Assembly: GCA_002411105.1 (NCBI GenBank)
Contig: DHQX01000015.1
Span: forward strand, 25,481 to 89,480
Length of the DNA stretch: 64,000 nt
Origin: Christensenella sp. UBA5327
GTDB taxonomy: Bacteria > Bacillota > Clostridia > Christensenellales > Aristaeellaceae
Direction of reading: 5' to 3'
The notes under the pieces were generated by a model that saw only the letters and a program-made list of their open reading frames with translations, was not told the origin of the DNA and ran no database searches. Position numbers and translations under genes: made by a program. This document shows, one piece after another, positions 33,725 through 41,501 of this stretch (its first letter is position 1; every line of letters starts with the position of its first letter).

Positions 33725-34440
33725 AAATCGCCCTGGTGAGTGACCTTCATGGCAACATGACCGCCGTGAAGGCGCTTGAAGAGGACCTGGCGCGGCGGGG
33801 GATTGACGCCATCTGGTGCCTGGGTGACGTCGTGGGAAAGGGCCCGAACTCACACCTCACCTTTGACTGGGCGATCAGGCACTGCGCGTTCATCCTCAGG
33901 GGCAACTGGGATGAGGGCATCGGGCTGCGGGAGTTCAAGCGGGACGGCTTTTACTATGAGCAGCTGGGTGAGGCGCGGATGGCCGCGCTGCTCAATTTCC
34001 CCCTGGAAAAGCATGTGATGGTGTCCGGCCGCTGGATACGCCTCATCCATGGCCGGCCTGTGATGCCGCGGCTGCAGTATATCCAGGACCCGCGCGACAC
34101 GCTGCTCCCCTTGCTTGAACCTGATTTTGACCTGATGATCTACGGTGACTGCCACCGCCAGGGCCTGCGCACCATCTCTGGCCAGGTTGCCAACATCGGC
34201 TCAGTGGGCAACGCCCTGGGCATTCCCATGGTGCAGTATGCCATCCTTGAAGGGGAAATGGGAGAGACCCTGGCTCCCCTTGACCTCACTTATGTGACCT
34301 TGCCCTATGACAACCAGGCCGCTGTGGCGGAGACCCTGGCGCAGCCCGGGTTGCCTGACGGTGACGCCTTTATCGTGGAACTGACAACCGGGGTCTATTC
34401 CCGGAAGAAAGGCAGCTTTAAGAAAAAGGAGGAGCTATGA
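33721..34440 (+). CDS. Metallophosphoesterase (calcineurin-like)
   Basis: 239 residues with the five metal-binding blocks: SDLHGN at residues 7-12, WCLGDVVGKGP, RGNWDEG, YGDCHRQG and NIGSVGN. The group contains YfcE/MJ0936-type phosphodiesterases. The GTG start at 33721 overlaps the upstream TGA, and its own stop overlaps the ATG of deoD, so the four-gene run is translationally coupled. The substrate is unknown. Confidence 0.88.
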   Translation: MKIALVSDLHGNMTAVKALEEDLARRGIDAIWCLGDVVGKGPNSHLTFDWAIRHCAFILRGNWDEGIGLREFKRDGFYYEQLGEARMAALLNFPLEKHVMVSGRWIRLIHGRPVMPRLQYIQDPRDTLLPLLEPDFDLMIYGDCHRQGLRTISGQVANIGSVGNALGIPMVQYAILEGEMGETLAPLDLTYVTLPYDNQAAVAETLAQPGLPDGDAFIVELTTGVYSRKKGSFKKKEEL

Positions 34441-35150
34441 ACCAGACACCCACGCTTCATAACAGCGCAGCCAAGGGCGACTTCGCCCGCACCGTCCTCA
34501 TGCCGGGGGATCCGCTGCGCGCACGGTTTATCGCGCAGACTTATCTGGAAAAGGCCCAGCTGGTCAACGATGTCAGGGGCATCCAGGGCTATACCGGGGA
34601 ATATAAGGGCAAGCGCGTGTCCGTCATGGCCTCGGGCATGGGCATCCCCACCATGGGAATCTACTCCTATGAGCTGTTCAACTTCTATGGCGTGGAGCAG
34701 ATCATTCGCGTTGGCAGCGCCGGCGCTATCAACCAGGGGCTGAAACTGCGGGATGTGGTGATGGGGATGAGCGCCTACAGCAACTCCGCCTACGGCGTCC
34801 AGTTTGGCTTTCAGGGCAACCTCGCCCCCTGCGCTGATTTTGGGCTGATGATGGCGGCTTACCAGGCAGCTGAGAAGATGAACCTGACGCTCAAAGCCGG
34901 GCCGGTCTATTCATCGGACAGCTTTTATGACCAAAGCCAGATGAAACCCATTGACGCGCTTGAAAACCTGGGCGTGTTGGCGGTGGAGATGGAGGCCTAT
35001 GGCCTTTACCTCAATGCCGCCCGGGCAGGGAAAAAAGCGTTGGCGCTGCTCACCATCTCCGATAACCCCAAAACCGGGGAGAGTGTCACCAGCCAGGAGG
35101 CCCGGGAAACCTTCACCCAGATGATGGAGATCGCCCTGGAGATCGCCTGA
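34437..35150 (+). CDS. deoD: Purine-nucleoside phosphorylase, DeoD type
   Basis: 237 residues of the hexameric trimeric-type PNP family, phosphorolysis of purine nucleosides to base plus pentose-1-phosphate. LMPGDPLRARFIA binds phosphate. SVMASGMGIPTMGIYSYEL and IRVGSAGAI shape the site. VEMEAYGLY holds the ribose-binding Glu, and TISDN carries the catalytic Asp. GGAGG precedes the ATG. It ends at the A that starts the DUF523 gene. Confidence 0.96.
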   Translation: MNQTPTLHNSAAKGDFARTVLMPGDPLRARFIAQTYLEKAQLVNDVRGIQGYTGEYKGKRVSVMASGMGIPTMGIYSYELFNFYGVEQIIRVGSAGAINQGLKLRDVVMGMSAYSNSAYGVQFGFQGNLAPCADFGLMMAAYQAAEKMNLTLKAGPVYSSDSFYDQSQMKPIDALENLGVLAVEMEAYGLYLNAARAGKKALALLTISDNPKTGESVTSQEARETFTQMMEIALEIA

Positions 35151-35578
35151 TGAAACTGCTGGTGAGCGCCTGCCTGATGGGGCTTTGCACCCGCTTTGAC
35201 GGGGAGAGCAAGGCGAACAGCCAGGTGCTGGCGCTGGCGGGAGGCCACAGCCTGATTCCTGTGTGCCCGGAACAGCTGGGCGGGCTGCCCACGCCAAGAC
35301 CGGCCAGCGAATTGCGGGGTGGCAGGGTGATCAACCGCCTGGGGGTGGATGTGACAGCGGCCTTCGTCCGGGGTGCTGAGGAAGCCTGCCAGGTATACCG
35401 CTTATGCGGGTGCGAGGCGGCGGTGCTGAAGCTGCGTAGCCCCTCATGCGGAAAAGGGCTGGTCTATGACGGCAGTTTTTCCGGAACCCTGACTGCGGGT
35501 GACGGCGTGTTCGCTGCCCTTCTGAAAGCCCGGGGCGTTGCTGTGTACGGCGAGGACGAAACCCACCTGATGGAATAA
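35150..35578 (+). CDS. DUF523 protein
   Basis: 142 residues. The family marks are cysteine blocks: VSACLMGLCTRFDGESK at the start, IPVCPEQLGGLPTPRP, and LKLRSPSCGKGLVYDG near residue 95. These are conserved and could bind a metal or cluster, but the function is unknown. It is the last gene of the coupled run with deoD, and a terminator follows 30 bases later. Confidence 0.88.
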   Translation: MKLLVSACLMGLCTRFDGESKANSQVLALAGGHSLIPVCPEQLGGLPTPRPASELRGGRVINRLGVDVTAAFVRGAEEACQVYRLCGCEAAVLKLRSPSCGKGLVYDGSFSGTLTAGDGVFAALLKARGVAVYGEDETHLME

Positions 35579-35607
35579 TAAAACAGAATAAGTGCATTAA
35601 TTCTCTT

Positions 35608-35635
35608 CGCCCGCTGTGCTTCGGCGGGCGGTTTT
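35608..35635 (+). terminator. Terminator after the deoD-DUF523 operon
   Basis: CGCCCGC (35608-35614) pairs with GCGGGCG (35624-35630), followed by GTTTT. Confidence 0.85.
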
Positions 35636-35690
35636 GTGCTATTATGCGGCATCGGCCACAGCCGAAATAAGGAAGAAAGAGGGTATGGTC

Positions 35691-36488
35691 ATGAAACGGT
35701 GCCTGACACTCGTCCTTGCGCTGGCGATGCTCCTGAGCCTGTCCATCTCCGCCGCGGCGGAAGAGGACAAATCGCTGCAGGATATCCTGGACAAGGGCAA
35801 ACTCATTCTGGGGCTGGATGCGAGCTTCCCGCCCATGGGCTTCGTCGATGCTGATACCGGAGAAATCGTGGGTTTTGACATCGATCTCGCCAAGGAAGTC
35901 TGCGCCCGCCTGGGCGTGGAACTGGTCTGCCAGCCAATCGACTGGGCTGCAAAAGAAATGGAACTCAACGCCCATCATATCGACTGTATCTGGAACGGCA
36001 TGACCATCACCCCTGAGCGGCTGGAGAACATGTCCATTTCCCTGCCGTATCTGAAAAATGACCAGGTGCTGGTGACCCGCACCGCGGACGGCTATAAAAC
36101 GCTTTCAGACCTGGCCGGCAAGAAACTGGGCATCCAGGCCGGGTCCTCCGCCAATGACGCCTTGGACGGTACGGCTGAGTTCAAGGCCACCTTAGGTGAG
36201 ATCATCCCCTTTGAGGAGAATCTTACAGCCCTGATGGATCTGAACCAGGGCGGGCTTGATACAGTGTTGGTGGATGTGATTGTGGCCAACTACTACATGA
36301 CGGTCAACAGCTATCCCTTCACCATCCTGAAGGAATCCCTGGCGCCTGAGGAATATGGCATCGGCTTCCGCAAGGGGGATGCAGCGCTGTGCAAAAAGGT
36401 GAACGAAATTCTGCTGGCAATGCGGGAAGACGGCACCCTGGCCAAGATCAGCAACGACTGGTTTGGAACCGACATCACCATTATTTGA
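35691..36488 (+). CDS. Amino-acid ABC transporter, substrate-binding protein
   Basis: 265 residues. A signal peptide (KRCLTLVLALAMLLSLSISAAA, no clear lipobox) is followed by a polar-amino-acid binding fold (SBP family 3): LILGLDASFPPMGFVDADTGEIVGFDIDLA, then CIWNGMTITPERLENM, GIQAGSSANDAL and EEYGIGFRKGD. I chose ATG 35691, which has GAAAGAGGG 7 bases upstream; ATG 35685 is too close to that site. Permease and ATPase genes follow, completing an importer. The substrate is likely a polar amino acid such as Gln, Glu or cystine; the exact one is open. The lack of a lipid anchor is odd for a Gram-positive binding protein. Confidence 0.92.
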   Translation: MKRCLTLVLALAMLLSLSISAAAEEDKSLQDILDKGKLILGLDASFPPMGFVDADTGEIVGFDIDLAKEVCARLGVELVCQPIDWAAKEMELNAHHIDCIWNGMTITPERLENMSISLPYLKNDQVLVTRTADGYKTLSDLAGKKLGIQAGSSANDALDGTAEFKATLGEIIPFEENLTALMDLNQGGLDTVLVDVIVANYYMTVNSYPFTILKESLAPEEYGIGFRKGDAALCKKVNEILLAMREDGTLAKISNDWFGTDITII

Positions 36489-36510
36489 TCTGACATAGTT
36501 TTCGGAGGGT

Positions 36511-36542
36511 GTGGGGAACCCTTTTGATAAGGGGTTCCCCAC
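36511..36542 (+). other. 11-bp intergenic hairpin between binding protein and permease genes
   Basis: GTGGGGAACCC (36511-36521) pairs perfectly with GGGTTCCCCAC (36532-36542). No T-run follows. In such operons a hairpin here often protects the binding-protein mRNA and lowers permease output (inferred). Confidence 0.7.
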
Positions 36543-36567
36543 CTCCATCCTGAAAGGTATCCACACC

Positions 36568-37233
36568 ATGAAATACATTGACAACCCCCAGCGCCTGGCG
36601 GGTTTGTTGGGGCAGTTGTGGCAGGGCCTGGGCATCACCATGAGCCTGTTTGCCTATACGCTATTATTCTCCTTGCCTCTGGGGCTTTTGTTGGCGCTCG
36701 CGCGCATGAGCTGGCATAAGCCGGTGCGCTGGCCGGTGCAGTTTTTTATCCTGGTGATGCGGGGAACGCCGCTGATATTGCAGGTGTTCACGGTCTACTT
36801 TGTGCTGCCCATGGTCTTTGGGGCGGCCTTTGAACGCTTGACGGCTGTGGTCATCGCCTTTGTGATGAACTATTCGGCCTATTTTGCCGAGATTTACCGC
36901 GGCGGGGTGGAAGCGGTGCCGGTAGGGCAGCGAGAGGCCGCCCATGTGCTGGGCTTCACCAGGAGCCAGGCTTTTATGCACATCATCCTGCCCCAGGTGG
37001 TGAAGCGCATTGTGCTGCCAGTCAGCAATGAGGTGATCACCCTGGTGAAGGACACCGCCCTGGTGACGGCGGTGGGGCTGGTGGAGCTGTACCGGGTGGC
37101 CAGGAACGCGGCAAACGCGGTGGGGTCCATCGAGCCGCTGTTTATTGCAGGCGCTGTCTATCTGATCATCAATGCCGTTGTGTCCTTCCTATTTAACCGG
37201 GCCAATGAGCACTTTGGCTATTATCAGGGTTAA
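36568..37233 (+). CDS. Amino-acid ABC transporter, permease
   Basis: 221 residues with five membrane helices, HisM/GlnP type. The coupling loop for the ATPase is SYSAYFAEIYRGGVEAVPVGQREAAHVLG-like (near residues 105-135), with the conserved EAA-loop Gly. FILVMRGTPLILQVF is the typical family stretch. ATG 36568 follows GAAAGG by 10 bases; the open frame before it crosses the hairpin and lacks homology. It pairs with the ATPase that starts 4 bases after its stop. Confidence 0.93.
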   Translation: MKYIDNPQRLAGLLGQLWQGLGITMSLFAYTLLFSLPLGLLLALARMSWHKPVRWPVQFFILVMRGTPLILQVFTVYFVLPMVFGAAFERLTAVVIAFVMNYSAYFAEIYRGGVEAVPVGQREAAHVLGFTRSQAFMHIILPQVVKRIVLPVSNEVITLVKDTALVTAVGLVELYRVARNAANAVGSIEPLFIAGAVYLIINAVVSFLFNRANEHFGYYQG

Positions 37234-37237
37234 TGCC

Positions 37238-37966
37238 ATGTTAAGAGCGGAGAATATCTATAAGAGCTTTGGGAAAAACGAGGTGCTGCGGGGTGTGTCC
37301 CTTAGGGTGGACCAAGGCGAGGTGGTGGCGGTGATTGGCCCATCGGGCTCAGGCAAGAGCACCCTGCTACGGTGCCTGATTGATCTGGAACGCGTGGATA
37401 GCGGCAGGGTTGTGGTGGGCGGCGAAACGCTGGTGGATACGGAAAAAGGCGGATATGCTGAAAAAAGCGCACTGCGGCGCGTGATCCTCAAAATGGGTTT
37501 TGTGTTTCAAAACTTTAACTTATTTCCCCACTTTACGGTGCTGGGGAATGTGACCCAGGCGCAGGAAAGGGTGCTGGGCCGGACAAAACAAGAGGCGCAG
37601 ACCCGCGCTATGAAAGTGCTTGAAAAAGTGGGCTTGTCCGATAAGGCAGCCGAATACCCCTTCATGCTCTCTGGCGGCCAGCAGCAGCGGGTGGCCATTG
37701 CCCGGGCCCTGGCCATGGACCCGCAAATGCTGCTGTTTGATGAACCCACCAGCGCCCTGGACCCGTTATTAACCCAGGAGGTATTAAAGGTCATCAAAGG
37801 CCTGGCGGAGGAGAACCGCACGATGCTGGTGGTGACCCATGAGATGGCCTTTGCCCGGGAGGTGGCTGACCGGGTGGTGTATATGATGGAGGGTGCCGTG
37901 ATCGCGGAGGGCAGGCCGGATGAGGTCTTCGCCCTGCCCCAGGTGCGCGCGTTTACGAGCTGGTGA
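37238..37966 (+). CDS. Amino-acid ABC transporter, ATPase
   Basis: 242 residues, GlnQ/HisP type. Walker A is GPSGSGKST and the Q-loop is VFQNFNLFPHFTVLGNV. The signature is [17 protein letters not shown], Walker B is LLFDEPTSALDP, and the switch His is in LVVTHEMAFA. It powers the importer formed with the two preceding genes. Its last 14 bases overlap the end of the convergent MFS gene. Confidence 0.95.
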   Translation: MLRAENIYKSFGKNEVLRGVSLRVDQGEVVAVIGPSGSGKSTLLRCLIDLERVDSGRVVVGGETLVDTEKGGYAEKSALRRVILKMGFVFQNFNLFPHFTVLGNVTQAQERVLGRTKQEAQTRAMKVLEKVGLSDKAAEYPFMLSGGQQQRVAIARALAMDPQMLLFDEPTSALDPLLTQEVLKVIKGLAEENRTMLVVTHEMAFAREVADRVVYMMEGAVIAEGRPDEVFALPQVRAFTSW

Positions 37967-39128
37967 GCTGGCTCCTGTGGATGGCCGGGTCGATCTGCTG
38001 GCTGAGCCAGAAGCCCGGCACCGCCAGCGCCAGCACCAGCCAGGGGATGACGGCCAGGCTGGATAGCCGCACCAGCAGGCTTGCCAAGGGCGGCGCCAAG
38101 GCTCCTCCCATGAAGGCCGCGGCCATCAGCAGCCCCATGGCGGCCTGGGAATTCTCCTGCCCAAAGCGTTGGGGGGTCAGGTGGGCCATGGCCGGGAAGA
38201 GGGGCGCATTGGCGATGCCCAACAGCAGCAACGCTATCAGGGCGAACACCCGGGGCAGGGGCAGAACCATCAGGATTCCTGCCAGAACCGAGGCAAGGGC
38301 GCCCAGGCGGATGATCGGCCTGCTTTCCACCTTCAGCGCGATCAGCCCTGTGAAAAAGCGGCCGATGGTGATGCCAGCAAAGAACAGCGAGGAATAGAGC
38401 GAGGCGGTGGCCGGGTCAAAGCCCTTGTAGTCGGCCAGGTAGGTGCTGGCCCATACCCCCACTGTGGACTCAAACCCAACAAAGCAAAACAGCGCGGCCA
38501 TGGCGAAGGCGATGCCTGGCAGGCGGAAGGTTGACCTGAGGGTGGCAGGGGGATGATCTCCCGGGGAAGGCGCAATATCAGGCCCGGCCCGGCGCCAGAT
38601 GGGCAGGCTTAAAAAGAGCACTGCCGCCAGCGCCACCTGAAGAATAGCCACCGTGCGAAAGCCGCCTGTCCAGCCAGAGGGGCCTTTGAGGCTGCCGCTC
38701 ATGATGATGGGGCCGATGGTGGCGCCCAGGCCCCACATGCAGTGCAGCCAGTTCATGTGGATGGCTTTGTAGTGGCGGGCCACGAAGCCGTTGGCTGCGG
38801 TATCAATCATGCCGCAGGCAAGGCCCAGGGGAATCATGATGAGGATGAGGGCGAAATAGCTGCCCGTGAAGGAAACCAGGGCCAGGCAAAGGGCTGAGAG
38901 GAGGACCGAGGCTGCCACCACCTTGCCGGTGCCAAAGGCTTTGACCAGGCGGTTGCTCAGCAGGCTTGAGATGACCGTGCCCAGGATGAACACCATGCTG
39001 GCCGGGCCCAGCGCCTCCTCGGGCTGATGAAGTGCCAGGCGCATCACAGGCCAGGCTGCGCCCAGAAGCGCGTTGGGCAGCCCCAGGCTGATAAAGGACA
39101 GGTAAACAATGATCAGCAACGTTGCCAT
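37953..39128 (-). CDS. MFS transporter
   Basis: 391 residues with about 12 membrane helices of the major facilitator fold. LACGMIDTAANGFVARHY and MNWLHCMWGLGATIGPIIM are close to the FucP/sugar-MFS and multidrug branch (clostridial forms of unknown substrate). RFFTGLIALKVESRPIIRLG is the second-half copy of the 2-3 loop. ATG 39128 has GGGGGACACC upstream; the 91 extra residues of the longer open frame are antisense to yajC. It ends convergently, inside the last codons of the ABC ATPase gene. Confidence 0.85.
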   Translation of the reverse strand: MATLLIIVYLSFISLGLPNALLGAAWPVMRLALHQPEEALGPASMVFILGTVISSLLSNRLVKAFGTGKVVAASVLLSALCLALVSFTGSYFALILIMIPLGLACGMIDTAANGFVARHYKAIHMNWLHCMWGLGATIGPIIMSGSLKGPSGWTGGFRTVAILQVALAAVLFLSLPIWRRAGPDIAPSPGDHPPATLRSTFRLPGIAFAMAALFCFVGFESTVGVWASTYLADYKGFDPATASLYSSLFFAGITIGRFFTGLIALKVESRPIIRLGALASVLAGILMVLPLPRVFALIALLLLGIANAPLFPAMAHLTPQRFGQENSQAAMGLLMAAAFMGGALAPPLASLLVRLSSLAVIPWLVLALAVPGFWLSQQIDPAIHRSQLTSS

Positions 39129-39199
39129 GGTGTCCCCCTTTTGAATATTGCAGCCAGTATACTGATTTGCGTCTGGATAAACAAGATGCGGCCCTGCGC

Positions 39200-39228
39200 T
39201 TGCGCCCGGATGATATTCTTGATACAAT
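39200..39228 (+). promoter_or_regulatory. Promoter of yajC
   Basis: TTGCGC (39200-39205), a 17-base spacer and TACAAT (39223-39228). Confidence 0.65.
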
Positions 39229-39264
39229 GCAGAAAATCTGCACGCACTTGAAAGGAAGAAAGAG

Positions 39265-39657
39265 ATGTTCGATTGGTTGTTCTCCCTGCCCTCTGCCCTG
39301 GCCGAGGCCGCTGCCCCCGCCGCCCCTGCTGCTGAGGCCGCTGCCCAGGAGCCCGGCGGCGCCGCCGCCATGATCCAGATGTTCCTGCCGATGATCCTCA
39401 TCGTTGTGGTTTTCTACTTCCTCTTGATCCGCCCCCAGCGCAAGAAGGACAAGAAGGTCAAGGACATGCTGGCCAACCTCAAGGTGGGCGACCGCATCAC
39501 CACCATTGGCGGCATCTATGGCACCATCCGTGTGCTGCGGGATGACACGGTCACCTTGGCAGTTGGCAAGGACAATGTGGAAATGGTATTTGCCCGCTGG
39601 GCCATCCGCGGGGTGGAAGAGGTTTCCATCGAGAACGAGGGCGAGCTGCTCACCTGA
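39265..39657 (+). CDS. yajC: Preprotein translocase subunit YajC
   Basis: 130 residues: a short N-terminus rich in Ala/Pro (about residues 10-35), one membrane helix (MFLPMILIVVVFYFLLI) and the family signature RPQRKKDKKVKDMLANLKVGDRI, followed by a small beta domain. YajC joins SecDF at the Sec translocon. The Ala-rich N-terminal extension is longer than in E. coli. GAAAGGAAG precedes the ATG. A terminator follows, so it is transcribed alone; secD and secF are not in this window. Confidence 0.95.
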   Translation: MFDWLFSLPSALAEAAAPAAPAAEAAAQEPGGAAAMIQMFLPMILIVVVFYFLLIRPQRKKDKKVKDMLANLKVGDRITTIGGIYGTIRVLRDDTVTLAVGKDNVEMVFARWAIRGVEEVSIENEGELLT

Positions 39658-39679
39658 TTTCCCAAAGCGACATTCCCAT

Positions 39680-39708
39680 CGCCCAGGCATTCTCCTGGGC
39701 GTTTTTTT
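39680..39708 (+). terminator. Terminator after yajC
   Basis: CGCCCAGG (39680-39687) pairs with CCTGGGCG (39694-39701), then TTTTTTT (39702-39708). Confidence 0.92.
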
Positions 39709-39723
39709 GGTAGGAGGACGGGT

Positions 39724-41028
39724 ATGGAAAGAAAAGACGCGCGCAGCCACGATGCACTGCGCCAGATAAAGATCACCCCGGGTTTTGTGGGGACAGCGGC
39801 CGGCAGCTGCCTGATGGAAACAGGCGGCACCCGGGTGATTGTCACCTGCTCGGTGGAGCCGGGGGTGCCGCCCTTTTTAAGGGGAAAAGGCCAGGGCTGG
39901 CTGACGGCGGAATACGCGATGCTGCCGGCCTCCACCGGCCGGCGCAAGCAGCGGGATGGCCTGAAAAAGGATGGCCGCGGGGTGGAGATTGCGCGGCTTA
40001 TTGGCCGCAGCCTGCGTCAGGCGGTGGATTTAAAGCGGCTGGGAGAACACACCCTGACGATAGACTGCGATGTGCTGGAGGCAGACGGCGGCACCCGGAC
40101 AGCAGCCATCACCGGCGGGTTTGTGGCCTTATCCCTTGCGGTTGACTGGATGATTGAGCAGGGGATGCTCAAGGAATCCCCCGTCAACCACCAGGTGGCA
40201 GCTGTCAGCTGCGGGGTGGTGCAGGGGCAAGCCCTGCTTGACCTGTGCTATGAGGAAGACAGCCAGGCGGAAGCTGACATGAACTTCGTCCTGAATGAAA
40301 AGGGAGACATCATTGAGATTCAGGGCACAGGGGAGGGCAAGGCGTTTCCTGAGGGTCTCTTGCACGAGATGATGGGCTTGGCCAAGGAGGGCATCGCTGA
40401 GTTGATGGCTCATCAGCGCCAGGCGCTGGCAGACAAGGCCTGGGTGGTGATGCAGCCCCAGACCATGGTCCTTGCCAGCGGCAACGCGCATAAGATCAGG
40501 GAGCTGACCCAGCTGTTGGGCCCCAGGTTTCGCATTATCTCTATGAGAGAGGCGGGCTTTGGGGGGGAGGTTGAAGAGACGGGGAGCAGCTTTAGTGAAA
40601 ACGCAATCCTCAAGGCGCAGGCGGTGCGGGATGCTACGGGCTTCCTCACCCTGGCAGATGACAGCGGGCTTGAGGTGACGGCGCTGGGTGGCGCACCCGG
40701 CGTCCATTCCGCGCGCTATGCGGGGCAGCATGGGGATGATGCGGCCAACAACGCACTGCTGCTGAAGAATATGGCGGGGGTTGAGGATCGCAGCGCCCGG
40801 TTTGTCTGTGCCCTGGCGCTGGCCTCACCCTTTGCCCCCACCCAGTGCTTTGAGGGGGTCTGCCCGGGGGAAATCATCCAGACACCCCGGGGAGAGGGCG
40901 GCTTTGGCTATGACCCTCTGTTTTTATATGAATCTGGCGTGACCTTTGCCCAGATGGGTGAGGAGGAGAAGAACCAGGTGAGCCACAGGGCCCGGGCGCT
41001 CAAAAAACTGAAGGAAGCGCTGGGATGA
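39724..41028 (+). CDS. rph-rdgB: Fused ribonuclease PH and XTP/dITP diphosphatase
   Basis: 434 residues with two complete enzymes in one chain. Residues 1-235 are RNase PH, phosphorolytic trimming of tRNA 3' ends: the start RSHDALRQIKITPGFV, then GRGVEIARLIGRSLRQAVDL and IDCDVLEADGGTRTAAITG. Residues 245-434 are RdgB/HAM1, which removes deaminated purine triphosphates such as XTP and dITP: MVLASGNAHKIREL, FSENAILKAQAV, LADDSGLEVTALGGAPGVHSARYAG, GGFGYDPLF and SHRARALKKL. There is almost no linker. The two genes are adjacent in many Firmicutes, and here the stop between them is gone. The phosphoesterase start overlaps its TGA. Confidence 0.95.
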   Translation: MERKDARSHDALRQIKITPGFVGTAAGSCLMETGGTRVIVTCSVEPGVPPFLRGKGQGWLTAEYAMLPASTGRRKQRDGLKKDGRGVEIARLIGRSLRQAVDLKRLGEHTLTIDCDVLEADGGTRTAAITGGFVALSLAVDWMIEQGMLKESPVNHQVAAVSCGVVQGQALLDLCYEEDSQAEADMNFVLNEKGDIIEIQGTGEGKAFPEGLLHEMMGLAKEGIAELMAHQRQALADKAWVVMQPQTMVLASGNAHKIRELTQLLGPRFRIISMREAGFGGEVEETGSSFSENAILKAQAVRDATGFLTLADDSGLEVTALGGAPGVHSARYAGQHGDDAANNALLLKNMAGVEDRSARFVCALALASPFAPTQCFEGVCPGEIIQTPRGEGGFGYDPLFLYESGVTFAQMGEEEKNQVSHRARALKKLKEALG

Positions 41029-41501
41029 AGCTGCTGGTATTCGGCGACTCCCACGGCCGGAGCCGGGCGGTGCAGCGCATGCTGCGCCGGGCGGAGAAGG
41101 GCACAAAGCCCGACCTGGTGCTGTTTGCGGGGGATGGCCTATATGATGCCCTTGACCTGCGCTATGAGGGCTACCATGTTTTGGCGGTGCGGGGCAACTG
41201 TGACCTGGCTGCCCCGTCTGATATTCCTTATGAATTGACCTTCCCCGTGAATGGAAAGACCATTTATCTGACCCATGGGCATCGTCTCCAGGTGAAACAA
41301 GGCTTGAGCCTGCTATTTGCCCGCGCCAGGGAGGTGGATGCAGCGCTTGCGATTTATGGGCATACCCATACCCAGACGCTGGAATACCGTGAGGGCATCC
41401 TGCTGCTCAATCCCGGGGCGCTGCGCGATGGCGGGTTTGCCATTGTCACGGTAGATGATCATGGTGAGATGAGCTGTCAGCTGTTTGGGGAGAACGAATA
41501 G
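41025..41501 (+). CDS. YfcE-like metallophosphoesterase
   Basis: 158 residues: VFGDSHGRS (first metal block), FAGDGLYDALDL, VRGNCDL, YLTHGHRLQV and IYGHTHTQTLEY, then LLNPGALRDG. These are all five blocks of the small YfcE/MJ0936 phosphodiesterases. The ATG overlaps the rph-rdgB stop (ATGA), the usual order rph-rdgB-yfcE. Its last 56 bases overlap the end of the convergent ABC exporter gene. Confidence 0.92.
   Translation: MKLLVFGDSHGRSRAVQRMLRRAEKGTKPDLVLFAGDGLYDALDLRYEGYHVLAVRGNCDLAAPSDIPYELTFPVNGKTIYLTHGHRLQVKQGLSLLFARAREVDAALAIYGHTHTQTLEYREGILLLNPGALRDGGFAIVTVDDHGEMSCQLFGENE

Noticed and set aside
38803..39750. 315-codon minus-strand frame over yajC and the MFS start
   Set aside because: It is antisense to yajC and out of frame with the MFS gene; the real MFS start is at 39128.
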